Program-made: the position numbers and the translations under genes
The notes under the pieces: model-generated
What the model saw: the letters and a program-made list of their open reading frames with translations, nothing else
What the model was told of the DNA's origin: nothing
Databases searched by the model: none
From: Nocardioides iriomotensis
GTDB taxonomy: Bacteria; Actinomycetota; Actinomycetes; Propionibacteriales; Nocardioidaceae
Assembly: GCF_004168035.1 (NCBI RefSeq)
Contig: NZ_SDPU01000021.1
Coordinates: 1-64,000, forward strand
Reading direction: 5' to 3'
DNA length: 64,000 bases
Shown: piece by piece, positions 27,943 to 39,386 of the stretch
How positions within the stretch are numbered: the first letter of the stretch is position 1
How the letters are laid out: the number at the start of each line of letters is the position of its first letter

Positions 27943-28926
27943 ATGGCGAACCCGAAGGCGTCCGACATCCTGGGCCACGTCCTGCTCGTGACGGGTCCGG
28001 AGGAGTTCCTCAACCAGCGCACGGTCTCGTCGGCGCTGGCTGCGGTCCGGGCCGCCGACCCGGAGTCCGAGCAGAGCGAGACGATGGCGGCGAGCCTGAC
28101 GATCGCGGCGCTGGGGGACCTGGCGGCGCCGTCGCTGTTCTCCTCGATCCGCTGCGTGGTGGTGCGCGAGCTCGAGGACCTGCCGGACGAGTCGGTCGAC
28201 GGGCTGGTGGAGTACGCCGCCGCCCCGAGCGACGAGGTCGGCCTGGTGCTCGTGCACAGCGGGGGCCAGAAGGGCACCGGCGTGCTCAACAAGCTGCGCA
28301 AGCTCCCGCTGGTGACGGAGGTGAAGTCCGCGACGCTGAAGCCGTCGGAGTTCGGCCGCTTCGTCGCCGGGGAGGTGCGCAGCCACGGCGGCCGGATCGA
28401 CGACGAGGCGAGCGCGCTGCTCGTCCAGGCCGTGGGCCAGGACCTCCGCGCGCTCGCGGGTGCGGCGCACCAGCTGACCAGCGACTTCCCCGACGAGCCG
28501 ATCAGCGAGTCCGTGGTCAAGCGCTACTTCGCCGGCCGCGCCGAGGTGAAGTCGTTCGCGGTCGCGGACGCCGCCCTCTACGGCCGTACGGCGGCCGCGC
28601 TCGAGGAGCTGCGCTGGGCCCTCGACAGCGGGACCGCGACCGTCCTGGTCACCAGCGCGTTCGCCAACGGCCTGCGCGGGCTGGCCCGGTTCATGGCCGC
28701 TCCCCGCGGCATGCGCGAGGCCGACCTGGCCCGTGAGGCGGGCGTGCCGCCGTGGAAGATCCGGGTCCTGCGCGAGCAGTCCCGCGGCTGGGACGACCGG
28801 GGCGTCGCCGAGGCGATCACCGCGGTGGCGCAGGCCGACGCCGACGTGAAGGGCGCGTCGAGCGACGCCGCCTACGCCCTGGAGCGCATGGTGCTCCGGG
28901 TGGCCGGCGCCCGCTCCGGTCGCTGA
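27943..28926 (+). CDS. holA: DNA polymerase III delta subunit
   Basis: Clamp-loader delta subunit of 327 residues. It has HVLLVTGPEEFLNQR at the start, VRELEDLPDESVDGLVEY, and the C-terminal helical domain ending RMVLRVAGAR. ATG 27943 is preferred over an earlier in-frame GTG at 27922 as it begins MANPKASDILGH like other actinobacterial HolA. It sits between comEC and rpsT, the conserved actinobacterial order. Confidence 0.93.
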   Translation: MANPKASDILGHVLLVTGPEEFLNQRTVSSALAAVRAADPESEQSETMAASLTIAALGDLAAPSLFSSIRCVVVRELEDLPDESVDGLVEYAAAPSDEVGLVLVHSGGQKGTGVLNKLRKLPLVTEVKSATLKPSEFGRFVAGEVRSHGGRIDDEASALLVQAVGQDLRALAGAAHQLTSDFPDEPISESVVKRYFAGRAEVKSFAVADAALYGRTAAALEELRWALDSGTATVLVTSAFANGLRGLARFMAAPRGMREADLAREAGVPPWKIRVLREQSRGWDDRGVAEAITAVAQADADVKGASSDAAYALERMVLRVAGARSGR

Positions 28927-28968
28927 GCGACCCCCGCGCCGCGCGTCAGTAGCCGCGTGCAGGAACAG

Positions 28969-29006
28969 CACGAGGCGCCGCCCCCGACGGGGAACAGCGC
29001 CTCGTG
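28969..29006. terminator. Hairpin between convergent holA and rpsT
   Basis: Perfect 10-base arms CACGAGGCGC (28969-28978) and GCGCCTCGTG (28997-29006), with an inner CCCC-GACG-GGGG pairing. A terminator for both genes. Confidence 0.7.
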
Positions 29007-29039
29007 GGAAGACTCCGGCGTGCCGGTGTCAGCCCTGGG

Positions 29040-29300
29040 TCAGAGCGACGCGGCCTTCTTGCCGATGGCCGACTTGCGGTTCGCGGCCTGGTTCTTGTGG
29101 ATGACGCCCTTGGAGGCAGCCTTGTCGAGCTGCTTGGCGGCGTCCTGCGCGGCGGCGAGGGCGGCGTCCTTGTCACCGGCGTCCGCAGCGGCGCGGAACT
29201 TGCGCACGGCGGTCTTCAGCGCCGACTTCACGGACTTGTTGCGCTCGTGCGCAGCGTCGTTCTGTCGGTTGCGCTTGATCTGGGACTTGATGTTCGCCAC
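29040..29300 (-). CDS. rpsT: Ribosomal protein S20
   Basis: Small basic 86-residue 30S protein, read from GTG 29300: begins [26 protein letters not shown] and ends with the [19 protein letters not shown] helix typical of S20. Lys/Arg/Ala-rich throughout. Convergent with holA and followed by a strong hairpin. Confidence 0.97.
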   Translation of the reverse strand: MANIKSQIKRNRQNDAAHERNKSVKSALKTAVRKFRAAADAGDKDAALAAAQDAAKQLDKAASKGVIHKNQAANRKSAIGKKAASL

Positions 29301-29427
29301 GGGGCAAGCCTCTGCTGTGTCTTGGTGGTCAGGGTGGAGAGTCGGTGTGCGGGCACGCCGACCGGCGGACACGCAAGCGACGACATTACCAGCGGGCGCG
29401 CTGGCCGCCCAAATCGAGCGGCACCGC

Positions 29428-30390
29428 TCAGGCCCAGCCGCGACGTGACGCGAGCCACGCCCAGGTGACCTCGCCCCACCAGTTCGCGTGGACCCGCAGG
29501 TACGGCGAGCTGTTGGGCCGCGGCCGGTCCCGGGCGTCCAGCATCATCCCGGCCAGCATCGCGAGCCAGGCGTCGACGTGGTCGGGGTCGGCGTCCTTGG
29601 TGAGCGGGTGCTCGGCGAGCAGCGCGTCGGCGTCGAGCCCGTCGCCGTACGCCGACACCAGCAGGTCGACCGCGTCGAGCCAGACCGGGCCGAGGGCGGG
29701 CCAGTTCCAGTCGCACAGCATCGCGGGGCGGCCGGGTGCGAGGAGGAAGTTGTCGTCGCGGGCGTCGGTGTGCGTGAACGCGTCGTTGCCCGGGAAGTCG
29801 TCGTACGACGCCGCCAGGTCCTCGGCGTCCTCGAGGTGCGGCCAGTCCGGGAACGCCTTCCGCACGTGCTGCCAGCCCGTGAGAAGCGCCGGGATCTCGC
29901 GCTCGATCGGCTTCAGCGACCAGCCGGGCGGCACCGGGTTCAGTGCCTCGGCGACCACGGCCAGCGTGTCGAGGCAGGCGACCAGCTCGTCGCGCTGCCA
30001 GGGCCGGGCCGGGGGCCGGGCGGCGACGTGCTCGAAGCCGAGCACGATCCAGAGGTCGTCCTCGTACTTCCACAGCAGCCTGGGTGCGGGAACCTCGTGG
30101 GGGAGCAGGACGTTCTTCCGCGCCTCCTCGGCGTAGGCCGCGGCGAAAGGCGCCTGCGCCTTCTTGCTGGCGGCCTTCACGAAGAGCCTGGTGCCGTCCT
30201 CACCGGTCAGCACGGACGCGAACCCGGGTGTGAACCCGCTGTCCTGCGACTCCGCCGTCGCGACGGGGGACCCGAGGCGGTCGGCGATCGTGCGCCGCAG
30301 CGCGGGCGGCAGCAGCCGCCAGTCCAGCCGCCGGGCGGTGCGGCCGTGCGGCACCGGCTCGACGGTGGCGAGGTCCTGGGGTCCGGTCAC
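29428..30390 (-). CDS. Phosphotransferase (APH family)
   Basis: Aminoglycoside-phosphotransferase-fold kinase of about 320 residues from GTG 30390. The nucleotide Lys is in RLFVKAASK (Lys72), the catalytic loop is H207-T-D209-A-R-D-D-N214, and the metal Asp227 is in LCDWNWP. Members act on antibiotics, choline or other small alcohols; substrate cannot be told. The longer open frame upstream is antisense to lepA and is not coding. It is divergent from lepA across a 14-bp-arm inverted repeat. Confidence 0.85.
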   Translation of the reverse strand: MTGPQDLATVEPVPHGRTARRLDWRLLPPALRRTIADRLGSPVATAESQDSGFTPGFASVLTGEDGTRLFVKAASKKAQAPFAAAYAEEARKNVLLPHEVPAPRLLWKYEDDLWIVLGFEHVAARPPARPWQRDELVACLDTLAVVAEALNPVPPGWSLKPIEREIPALLTGWQHVRKAFPDWPHLEDAEDLAASYDDFPGNDAFTHTDARDDNFLLAPGRPAMLCDWNWPALGPVWLDAVDLLVSAYGDGLDADALLAEHPLTKDADPDHVDAWLAMLAGMMLDARDRPRPNSSPYLRVHANWWGEVTWAWLASRRGWA

Positions 30391-30419
30391 AGCAGGCCAT
30401 TCAACCCGCGTCCCGGCCG

Positions 30420-30471
30420 GATTCGTCTGCGACCCGCCCGTGTGGATCACCCCGTGAGTCGCAGACGAATC
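30420..30471. repeat. Long inverted repeat between divergent genes
   Basis: GATTCGTCTGCGAC (30420-30433) and its exact complement GTCGCAGACGAATC (30458-30471) are separated by 24 bases in the 156-bp gap between the phosphotransferase and lepA. A wide operator, an RNA hairpin or a repeat element are all possible. Confidence 0.75.
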
Positions 30472-30546
30472 GTTGTCGGCGCGGGTCGCGTGGGAGGATG
30501 GGCGACCGCACCGCATCCCTGCCGAGAGATCCGAAGAAAGCCGCCT

Positions 30547-32418
<1,872 letters not shown>

Positions 32419-32421
32419 TCG

Positions 32422-33354
32422 GTGCTGCAACCACCGGCCGGCCTGCGCGAGCGCGCGCTTCTCGGGGAGCACTGGGCCGACTGGCTCGACCGGCTGCCGC
32501 GCACCATGGCGGAGCTGCTGGAGGAGTGGGACCTCACCCTCGACCCCGCGGGCGACCACGCGATGCACGGCTTCGGCTCCTGGGTGCTGCCGGTGCACGA
32601 CCGCGACGGCGAGCCCGCTGCGCTCAAGGTCACGATCGACACCGAGGACGAGACCGAGCACGAGCACCTGGCGCTGCAGCGCTGGGCCGGCGAGGGTGCC
32701 GTCCGCCTGCTTCGCGCCGACCCGCACCGCCGGGCCCTGCTGCTCGAGCGGCTGCACCGGCGCGACCTCTCCTCGCTCGGGTACGTCGAGAGCGCCGAGG
32801 TCGTGGGCGGGCTCTACCGCCGCCTGCACGTCCCGGCGCCGCCGCAGCTGCGCACCTTCACGTCGTACGTCGAACGCTGGACCGGGCCGCTGGCGGGCCT
32901 GCCGCGCGACGCCCCGATCCCGCACCGGCTGGTCGAGCAGGCGCTGGCGACGTACCGCGACCTGGCGACCGACCCGGCCAGCACCGGCACGTTGATGCAC
33001 CACGACCTGCACGACTTCAACGGCCTGGCCGGCGACCGCGAGCCGTGGCTGGCGATCGACCCGCAGGCGATGTCCGGTGACGTGCACGCCGAGCCGGCCC
33101 CGATGCTCTGGAACCGGTGGGACGAGGTCACCGCGCGCGGCCGGATCCGCGACGACGTGCGCGACCGGTTCTTCGCCCTGGTCGACACCGCCGAGCTCGA
33201 CGAGGACCGGGCCCGCGCCTGGGTCGTGGTCCGGCTGGTGCTCAACGCCTACTGGGCCATCGAGGACGCCCAGAAGCAGGGCCGCGGCCTCACCGCCGAC
33301 GACCGGGAGTGGATCACCCGGTGCATCACGATCGTGAAGGCCGTGCAGGACTGA
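32422..33354 (+). CDS. Aminoglycoside/hydroxyurea phosphotransferase family (APH(6)-like)
   Basis: A 310-residue kinase of the APH(6)/hydroxyurea group: HGFGSWVLPVHDRDGEPAALKV (Lys69), the loop LMHHDLHDFNGL (Asp195, Asn200) and AIDPQAMSGD (Asp213). In streptomycetes such enzymes inactivate streptomycin or hydroxyurea; a housekeeping substrate is equally possible here. GTG starts three bases after lepA, so it is translationally coupled to it. Confidence 0.88.
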   Translation: MLQPPAGLRERALLGEHWADWLDRLPRTMAELLEEWDLTLDPAGDHAMHGFGSWVLPVHDRDGEPAALKVTIDTEDETEHEHLALQRWAGEGAVRLLRADPHRRALLLERLHRRDLSSLGYVESAEVVGGLYRRLHVPAPPQLRTFTSYVERWTGPLAGLPRDAPIPHRLVEQALATYRDLATDPASTGTLMHHDLHDFNGLAGDREPWLAIDPQAMSGDVHAEPAPMLWNRWDEVTARGRIRDDVRDRFFALVDTAELDEDRARAWVVVRLVLNAYWAIEDAQKQGRGLTADDREWITRCITIVKAVQD

Positions 33355-33409
33355 CTGCGGCGCCGAAATCCGCGCGCCCGGCGACGCGCGGTCCGGCAGA
33401 CTGTGTGCC

Positions 33410-34072
33410 GTGTTCACATCCCCCGCCCGCGTCGTCTCCGTCAACGTCGGCCTGCCCCGCGACGAGACGTGGGCCGGCAGCCTCAAGCGCACCGCGATCG
33501 ACAAGCGCCCGGTGACCGGGCCGGTCGAGGTCGGCCTGCTGGGCCTGGCGGGAGACGAGGTCGCCGACACCAAGCACCACGGCGGGACCTACCAGGCCGT
33601 CTACGCCTTCGCCCGCGAGGACAGCGACTACTGGGCCGCGCAGCTCGGCGGTCCGGTGCGGCCCGGCCTGTTCGGCGAGAACCTCACCACCACCGGCATC
33701 GACGTCAACGAGGCCGTGATGGGGGAGCAGTGGCGGATCGGGACGACGCTGCTCGAGGTGGTCTCGGTGCGCATCCCCTGCTCGGTGTTCAAGAACTGGC
33801 TCGGCCTGCACGACTACGACGCCCGGCAGTGGCAGAAGCGCTTCACACGGGTCGGCCGCCCGGGCCCGTACCTCCGGGTGCTCGAGCCCGGCACCCTGGC
33901 CGCCGGTGACGAGGTGGTCGTGGAGCACCGTCCCGACCACGACGTCAGCGTGTCCACGATGTTCCGGGCGCTCACCACCGAGCGCGACCTGCTGCCGCGC
34001 CTGATCGGTCTGGACCGGATCGATCCCGAGGCGGTCCAGGCCGCCGAGAAGTACGTCGCGAGCCTGGTCTGA
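33410..34072 (+). CDS. MOSC domain protein (YiiM-like)
   Basis: A 220-residue MOSC protein, a family that handles Mo-bound sulfur or reduces N-hydroxylated compounds. It shows GLAGDEVADTKHHGGTYQAVYAFARED and GLFGENLTTTG, with Cys124 in RIPCSVFKNWLG as the likely cofactor ligand, and the YiiM-type C-terminal helical part. CAGACT lies seven bases before the GTG start. No Mo-cofactor genes are in the window. Confidence 0.9.
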   Translation: MFTSPARVVSVNVGLPRDETWAGSLKRTAIDKRPVTGPVEVGLLGLAGDEVADTKHHGGTYQAVYAFAREDSDYWAAQLGGPVRPGLFGENLTTTGIDVNEAVMGEQWRIGTTLLEVVSVRIPCSVFKNWLGLHDYDARQWQKRFTRVGRPGPYLRVLEPGTLAAGDEVVVEHRPDHDVSVSTMFRALTTERDLLPRLIGLDRIDPEAVQAAEKYVASLV

Positions 34073-34147
34073 CGGTGACGACGGTCACGAATCAGTGAGA
34101 ACCCCCACGAACCCGGGGGATCCCTACCCATCGGTAGCCGGGTGTTC

Positions 34148-34153
34148 TAGGTT
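34148..34153 (+). promoter_or_regulatory. -10 hexamer for the acyl-CoA ligase gene
   Basis: TAGGTT, 72 bases before the GTG start, leaving a 5' UTR of about 65 bases; just upstream CTACC-CATC-GGTAG can fold. Confidence 0.45.
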
Positions 34154-34225
34154 GTCCTGCATCCAGTCCGCCGCCGGGTGCGTGGGACCGCGCCACCGTG
34201 CACAGAACAGGGAGAGCGATCGACC

Positions 34226-36049
34226 GTGTCACCCGTGAGCTACGACCTCTCGTTCATCGAGAACCGGCCCGCCAACGTGGCCGTGCAGTTCCAGGAGCGG
34301 GTGAAGGCCAGCGCGAACCGTGAGGCCTTCCGCTACCCCGTCGGCGAGTCGTGGGAGTCGGTGACCTGGGCGGAGGCCGGCGAGAAGGTCAGCCGCCTCG
34401 CGGCCGGTCTGCTGTCGCTCGGCGTCGAGCCCGAGCAGCGCGTCGGCATCGCGTCGGGCACCCGCTACGAGTGGATCCTCGCCGACCTGGCGATCATGTG
34501 CGCCGGTGCCGCCACCACCACGGTGTACCCGTCGACGATGGCCGAGGACGTCGCCTACATCCTCGCCGACTCCGAGTGCGTCGTGGTCTTCGCCGAGGAC
34601 GACGAGCAGGTCGCCAAGCTGCGGCAGCACAAGTCCGAGCTGCCGCACCTGTCGAAGGTCGTGGTGCTCGACGGCGCGGCCGACGGCGACTGGGTGATCG
34701 GCCTCGAAGACCTCGAGAACGCCGGCGCCGAGCTGCTGAAGAACGACCCGGGCGCCGTCGACGAGGCGATCGCCAAGATCCAGCCCGACGCCCTCGCCAC
34801 GCTCATCTACACCTCCGGCACGACCGGCCGCCCCAAGGGCGTGCGGCTGCGGCACAGCTCGTGGACCTACGAAGGCGCGGCCATCCAGGCGCAGGACATC
34901 CTGCACGAGGACGACCTGCAGTTCCTGTGGCTGCCGATGGCGCACTCGTTCGGCAAGGTGCTGCTCTCGACCCAGCTCGCCTGCGGCTTCGCCACCGCCA
35001 TCGACGGCCGCGTCGACAAGATCGTCGACAACCTCGCCGTCGTCCGCCCGACGTTCATGGGCGCGGCCCCGCGCATCTTCGAGAAGGCGCACGGCCGGAT
35101 CGTCACCATGCAGGCCTCCGAGGGCGGCCTCAAGGAGAAGATCTTCAACCAGGCCTTCAAGGTCGGCCTCGAGTACGACCGCCGCAAGCGCGACGGCCAG
35201 CCGATCCCGTTCCTGCTCGAGAAGCAGCACGGCCTGTTCGACAAGCTCGTCTTCAGCAAGGTCCGCGAGCGGTTCGGCGGACGGGTCCGGTTCTTCATCT
35301 CCGGCGCCGCCGCGCTCAACCAGGACATCGCCGAGTTCTTCCACGCCGCGGGTGTGCTGATCCTCGAGGGCTACGGCCTCACCGAGTCGTCGGCCGGCTC
35401 CTTCGTGAACCACCCCGAGCAGTACAAGTTCGGCACCGTCGGCCCGGTCATGCCCGGCAGTGAGGTCAAGCTCGGCGAGAACGACGAGATCCTGATCAAG
35501 GGCCCGGGCGTCATGGACGGCTACCACAACCTGCCCGAGGAGACCGCCGCGTCGCTCACCGACGACGGCTGGCTGCGCACGGGTGACAAGGGCTCGATCG
35601 ACTCCGACGGCTTCCTGAAGATCACCGGCCGGATCAAGGAGCTCTTCAAGACCTCGGGCGGCAAGTACATCGCGCCGTCCGCGATCGAGTCGAAGTTCAA
35701 GGCGGTCTGCCCGTACGCCAGCCAGTTCCTGGTGTTCGGCAACGAGCGCAACTACTGCATCGCGTTGGTCACGCTCGACCCCGACGCGATGGCCGGCTGG
35801 GCCGCCGAGAACGACATGGCCGGCGCGTCGTACACCGAGATCGTCAACAGCGACAAGGTGAAGTCGATGGTCGCCGGGTACGTCGACGAGCTCAACTCCC
35901 ACCTCAACCGCTGGGAGACCATCAAGAAGTGGGAGCTGCTCGACCACGACCTCACGGTCGAGTCGGGAGAGCTCACCCCGTCGATGAAGGTCAAGCGCAA
36001 CGTCGTCGAGGAGAACTACAAGGAGCGCATCGACGCCCTCTACGCCTGA
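34226..36049 (+). CDS. Long-chain acyl-CoA synthetase (AMP-binding)
   Basis: Activates fatty acids to acyl-CoA through an acyl-AMP. The 607-residue protein has the AMP motif LIYTSGTTGRPKG at about 193-205, EGYGLTESSAG, GWLRTGDKG and the C-terminal KTSGGKYIAPSAIE. FadD15-like in length. GTG 34226 is chosen because GGGAGAG lies ten bases upstream; the longer open frame has none. It stands alone, in line with a general lipid role. Confidence 0.93.
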   Translation: MSPVSYDLSFIENRPANVAVQFQERVKASANREAFRYPVGESWESVTWAEAGEKVSRLAAGLLSLGVEPEQRVGIASGTRYEWILADLAIMCAGAATTTVYPSTMAEDVAYILADSECVVVFAEDDEQVAKLRQHKSELPHLSKVVVLDGAADGDWVIGLEDLENAGAELLKNDPGAVDEAIAKIQPDALATLIYTSGTTGRPKGVRLRHSSWTYEGAAIQAQDILHEDDLQFLWLPMAHSFGKVLLSTQLACGFATAIDGRVDKIVDNLAVVRPTFMGAAPRIFEKAHGRIVTMQASEGGLKEKIFNQAFKVGLEYDRRKRDGQPIPFLLEKQHGLFDKLVFSKVRERFGGRVRFFISGAAALNQDIAEFFHAAGVLILEGYGLTESSAGSFVNHPEQYKFGTVGPVMPGSEVKLGENDEILIKGPGVMDGYHNLPEETAASLTDDGWLRTGDKGSIDSDGFLKITGRIKELFKTSGGKYIAPSAIESKFKAVCPYASQFLVFGNERNYCIALVTLDPDAMAGWAAENDMAGASYTEIVNSDKVKSMVAGYVDELNSHLNRWETIKKWELLDHDLTVESGELTPSMKVKRNVVEENYKERIDALYA

Positions 36050-36078
36050 GGGTCGCGACCGCGTGACACGATCGGGGC

Positions 36079-37302
36079 ATGCCGTCCGCGCTGCCCGAGG
36101 GTGACCCCGCGCCTGCCGACGGATCCCTCCCGGAGTCGGCGCTGGCGGGCGTCGGGTCGCGAGCCCTCTCGTTCTACGTGCACGTGCCGTTCTGCTCGGT
36201 GCGCTGCGGCTACTGCGACTTCAACACCTACACCGCGACCGAGCTGGGCGGCGGCGCTTCGCAGGCGTCGTACGCCGACACGGCGGTCGAGGAGGTGCGG
36301 CTCGCGCGTCGCGTGCTCGGCGACGTGGACGCGCCGGTGAGCACCGTGTTCCTCGGCGGCGGCACACCCACGCTGCTGCCGCCCGCCGACCTGGTGCGGC
36401 TGCTCGACGCGATTCGCGACGAGTTCGGCCTGACCGCCGACGCCGAGGTGACGACCGAGTCCAACCCGGACTCGGTCGACGAGGCCGCGCTGGCCACGCT
36501 CCGCGAGGGTGGCTTCACGCGGGTGTCGTTCGGGATGCAGTCGGCGGTGCCGCGCGTGCTGCGGGTGCTGGACCGCACGCACGACCCGCGGCGCGTGCCG
36601 CGCGTCGTGGAGTGGGCCCGCGCCGCCGGCTTCGACGAGGTCAGCCTCGACCTGATCTACGGGACGCCGGGGGAGTCGCTCGAGGACTGGCGCACGTCCC
36701 TGGAGTCCGCGCTCGCCTGCGAGCCCGACCACCTGTCGGCGTACGCCCTGATCGTCGAGGACGGCACGGCGCTGGCCCGGCAGGTCCGCCGCGGCGACGT
36801 GCCGATGCCGGACGACGACGACCTCGCCGACAAGTACCTCCTCGCCGACGACCTGCTGACCGCGGCCGGGCTGGACTGGTACGAGGTCTCCAACTGGGCG
36901 CGCCGGCCGGAGAGCGCGTGCCGGCACAACCTGGCCTACTGGCGCGGCACCGACTGGTGGGGCGTCGGCCCCGGCGCGCACTCGCACGTCCGGGGCGTGC
37001 GGTGGTGGAACGTCAAGCACCCCACGGCGTACGCCGCGCGCCTACGCGAAGGCGTCAGCCCCGCGCTCGCCCGGGAGGTGCTGGACGCCGAGACCCGCCG
37101 GGTCGAGCGGGTGCTGCTCGAGACCCGGCTGAGTGACGGGCTGCCGACCGACGTGCTCGACGACGGCGGACGCTCCGCGGTGCCCGGGCTGGTCACCCGC
37201 GGCCTGCTCGAGCACGGTGACCCGCTCGTGCTCACGCGTGACGGCCGGCTGCTCGCCGACGCCGTCGTGCGCGACCTGCTCAGTGCACCATCCGGATGGT
37301 GA
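36079..37302 (+). CDS. hemW: Heme chaperone HemW (radical SAM)
   Basis: A 407-residue radical SAM protein with the HemW cluster motif C39-SVR-C43-GY-C46-D-F and FLGGGTPTLL, LDLIYGTPGES. HemW binds heme and delivers it to membrane targets; it was long annotated as an oxygen-independent coproporphyrinogen oxidase, but it has the CxxxCxxC of HemW and lacks the fourth Cys. It lies after lepA in the conserved actinobacterial block. Its end overlaps the convergent DUF4870 gene by 23 bases. Confidence 0.93.
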   Translation: MPSALPEGDPAPADGSLPESALAGVGSRALSFYVHVPFCSVRCGYCDFNTYTATELGGGASQASYADTAVEEVRLARRVLGDVDAPVSTVFLGGGTPTLLPPADLVRLLDAIRDEFGLTADAEVTTESNPDSVDEAALATLREGGFTRVSFGMQSAVPRVLRVLDRTHDPRRVPRVVEWARAAGFDEVSLDLIYGTPGESLEDWRTSLESALACEPDHLSAYALIVEDGTALARQVRRGDVPMPDDDDLADKYLLADDLLTAAGLDWYEVSNWARRPESACRHNLAYWRGTDWWGVGPGAHSHVRGVRWWNVKHPTAYAARLREGVSPALAREVLDAETRRVERVLLETRLSDGLPTDVLDDGGRSAVPGLVTRGLLEHGDPLVLTRDGRLLADAVVRDLLSAPSGW

Positions 37303-37681
37303 GCGGGTACTTGTAGAACTCGCCGTTGGCCGCCTTGATCGTCGCGAGGATGATCACGACCAGCGCGAAGATGCCGAGGATCGGCAGCAGCACGAAGCCG
37401 ACCAGCACGAAGATCAGCGCGAAGCTCACCGCCGCGTAGATCAGCAACGAGATCTGGAAGTTGAGCGACTCGACGGCGTGCCTGCGGATGAAGGCCGAGT
37501 CGTTGCCCTTGACCAGCATGATGACCAGCGGGCAGAGGAAGCCGAGCGCGATCCACGCCGCCACGAAGCAGCCGACGTGGGAGGCCAGCGCCCAGTTCTT
37601 CTCCTCGGCGGTGGGTACCGCCGGGACTGCGCCGGGCTCGTAGGGACCGGGCGTGTTGCCCGGTGGGGGTGGGTAGCTCAT
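37280..37681 (-). CDS. DUF4870 membrane protein
   Basis: A 133-residue protein with a Pro-rich head, the AEEKNWALASHVGCFVAAW segment and three hydrophobic helices, ending EFYKYPLTIRMVH: the DUF4870 (Tic20-like) pattern. The ATG shares one base with the DUF3097 stop (TGATG) and has GGAGG four bases before it, so it is translated together with that gene. Role unknown. Confidence 0.9.
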   Translation of the reverse strand: MSYPPPPGNTPGPYEPGAVPAVPTAEEKNWALASHVGCFVAAWIALGFLCPLVIMLVKGNDSAFIRRHAVESLNFQISLLIYAAVSFALIFVLVGFVLLPILGIFALVVIILATIKAANGEFYKYPLTIRMVH

Positions 37682-38538
37682 CACACCTCCTGCGCTGAGG
37701 TCACGAAGTCGATCAGTTCCTCGACTCTACCCAGCAGGGCGGGCTCAAGGTCGGCGTACGACGACACCCGACCGAGGATGTGCTTCCAGGCCCGGGCGAT
37801 GTCGGCCTGGTCGCGGTGTGGCCAACCGAGCCTCTGGCACACGCCCTTCTTCCACTCGACGTTGCGGGGGATGGTCGGCCAGGCCTTCATGCCCAGCCGC
37901 TCGGGCTTCACGGCCTGCCAGATGTCGACGTACGGGTGCCCGACGATCAGCACGTGCCGGCCCACCGGGCTCTTCGCGATGGCCTGCGCGATGCGGCTCT
38001 CCTTGGACCCGGCCACCAGGTGGTCGACGAGCACGCCGACGAGGCGCTCGGGACCGGGGCGGAAGTCGCGCAGCTGCTCGGCCAGGTCGTCGACACCCTC
38101 GATGTACTCGACGACGACGCCCTCGACGCGGAGGTCGTCGCCCCACACCTTCTCGACCAGCTCGGCGTCGTGCCGGCCCTCGACGAAGATCCGGCTGGCC
38201 CGGGCGACGCGGGCCTTCGTGCCCGGGACGGCGACCGAGCCTGAGGCGGTGCGGGTCGGCCTGGCCGGGCCCTGCTTCGTCGGCGCGACGAGGATGACCG
38301 GCACGCCCTCCAGGAGGAAGCCGGGGCCGAGTGGGAACGTCCGGCGCTTGCCGCGCCGGTCCTCGAGGATCACGGTGTGCAGGTCGCGCTCGACCTTGAC
38401 GATCTCACCGCACCAGTCGGTGGTGACCTCCTCGACGACGAGCCCGGCGTCGGCGGCGATCTCGACGGCGCGGCCGCGTTTCGGGGCGCGCCAGTCGGTG
38501 TTCAGGACGTCGGATCCGTACCGGTCGTGGGAAGGCAC
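37681..38538 (-). CDS. DUF3097 protein with Toprim-like core
   Basis: A 285-residue actinobacterial protein. The middle contains IFVEGRHDAELVEKVWGDDLR (Glu120) and LVGVLVDHLVAGSKE (Asp172), the acidic residues of a Toprim fold as in topoisomerases, primases and RNase M5, so a metal-dependent nucleic-acid reaction is plausible. The N-terminal 90 residues form a small beta-rich domain. Operon with DUF4870. Confidence 0.88.
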   Translation of the reverse strand: MPSHDRYGSDVLNTDWRAPKRGRAVEIAADAGLVVEEVTTDWCGEIVKVERDLHTVILEDRRGKRRTFPLGPGFLLEGVPVILVAPTKQGPARPTRTASGSVAVPGTKARVARASRIFVEGRHDAELVEKVWGDDLRVEGVVVEYIEGVDDLAEQLRDFRPGPERLVGVLVDHLVAGSKESRIAQAIAKSPVGRHVLIVGHPYVDIWQAVKPERLGMKAWPTIPRNVEWKKGVCQRLGWPHRDQADIARAWKHILGRVSSYADLEPALLGRVEELIDFVTSAQEV

Positions 38539-38638
38539 CGAAGCAGGCTAGGGGCGGCCGGAGGCCCGGCCTGGGCGGCACGCCGTCCGCCGGCGCGAGT
38601 GTGAGATCGACCGCGGAAATGCCTTGCTCCAAGAACAG

Positions 38639-38676
38639 TCGCGATATATCGTCAACCTATCGCGAAACACTCGCGA
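38639..38676. promoter_or_regulatory. Putative operator cluster upstream of padR
   Basis: Three TCGCGA boxes (38639, 38660, 38671) and the palindrome CGATATATCG (38642-38651); TATCGT (38647-38652) can serve as a -10. Sits 60-97 bases before the padR start. Confidence 0.6.
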
Positions 38677-38735
38677 CATGACGTTGGAGCCGCTGGCTCC
38701 GAGCACAGCTCTCTCGCTTCTCCAAGGAGGAAACC

Positions 38736-39386
38736 ATGGGACACAATCCCTGGGACATGCCCTGGGACGACCCCCGCGCGGGGCACCCGGGTCACGGACG
38801 AGGCGGCCACGGGGGACCCGGCGGTCGCGGCGGCTCGTGGGGCGGACCGCCCCCGTGGCTGCAGGGCCTGATCGGCCTGGCCCAGTCGGGACAGACCGCC
38901 ACGCGCGGTCCGCGGGTCCGCCGCGGCGACGTGCGCGCGGCGATCCTCGACGTGCTGTCGGTCGAGCCGATGAACGGCTACCAGATCATCCAGCAGATCG
39001 CCGAGCGCAGCGGCGGCGCGTGGAAGCCGAGCCCCGGCTCGGTCTACCCGACCGTCCAGCAGCTCGAGGACGAGGGCCTGGTCGAGGGCAACGACAGCGA
39101 GGGTCGTCGGCTGCTCACGCTGACCGAGGCCGGCCGGACCTACGTGCAGGAGCACCCCGACGAGCTCGCCGCCACCTGGCGCTCGTTCGACGACGCCGCC
39201 GAGGCGGAGCAGGCCCACGGCGGGCACGACCTCAAGCCGGTCATCGGCCAGGTCATGGGCGCGGTGTGGCAGGTCGTCACCACCGGCACCCGGCAGCAGC
39301 AGGCGGAGGCCGCCGAGATCCTCGCGGACACGCGCCGCAAGCTCTACGGGCTTCTCGCGGAAGGGGACGACGGTGACCGCGGGTGA
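38736..39386 (+). CDS. PadR family regulator
   Basis: A 216-residue PadR protein: Gly/His-rich head (1-65), then VRAAILDVLSVEPMNGYQIIQQIAERSGGAWKPSPGSVYPTVQQLEDEGLVEG is the wHTH, followed by a PadR-C helical region. AAGGAGG precedes ATG. It overlaps the DUF1707 gene by 14 bases, a frequent actinobacterial pairing. The operator cluster upstream suggests self-regulation. Confidence 0.93.
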   Translation: MGHNPWDMPWDDPRAGHPGHGRGGHGGPGGRGGSWGGPPPWLQGLIGLAQSGQTATRGPRVRRGDVRAAILDVLSVEPMNGYQIIQQIAERSGGAWKPSPGSVYPTVQQLEDEGLVEGNDSEGRRLLTLTEAGRTYVQEHPDELAATWRSFDDAAEAEQAHGGHDLKPVIGQVMGAVWQVVTTGTRQQQAEAAEILADTRRKLYGLLAEGDDGDRG

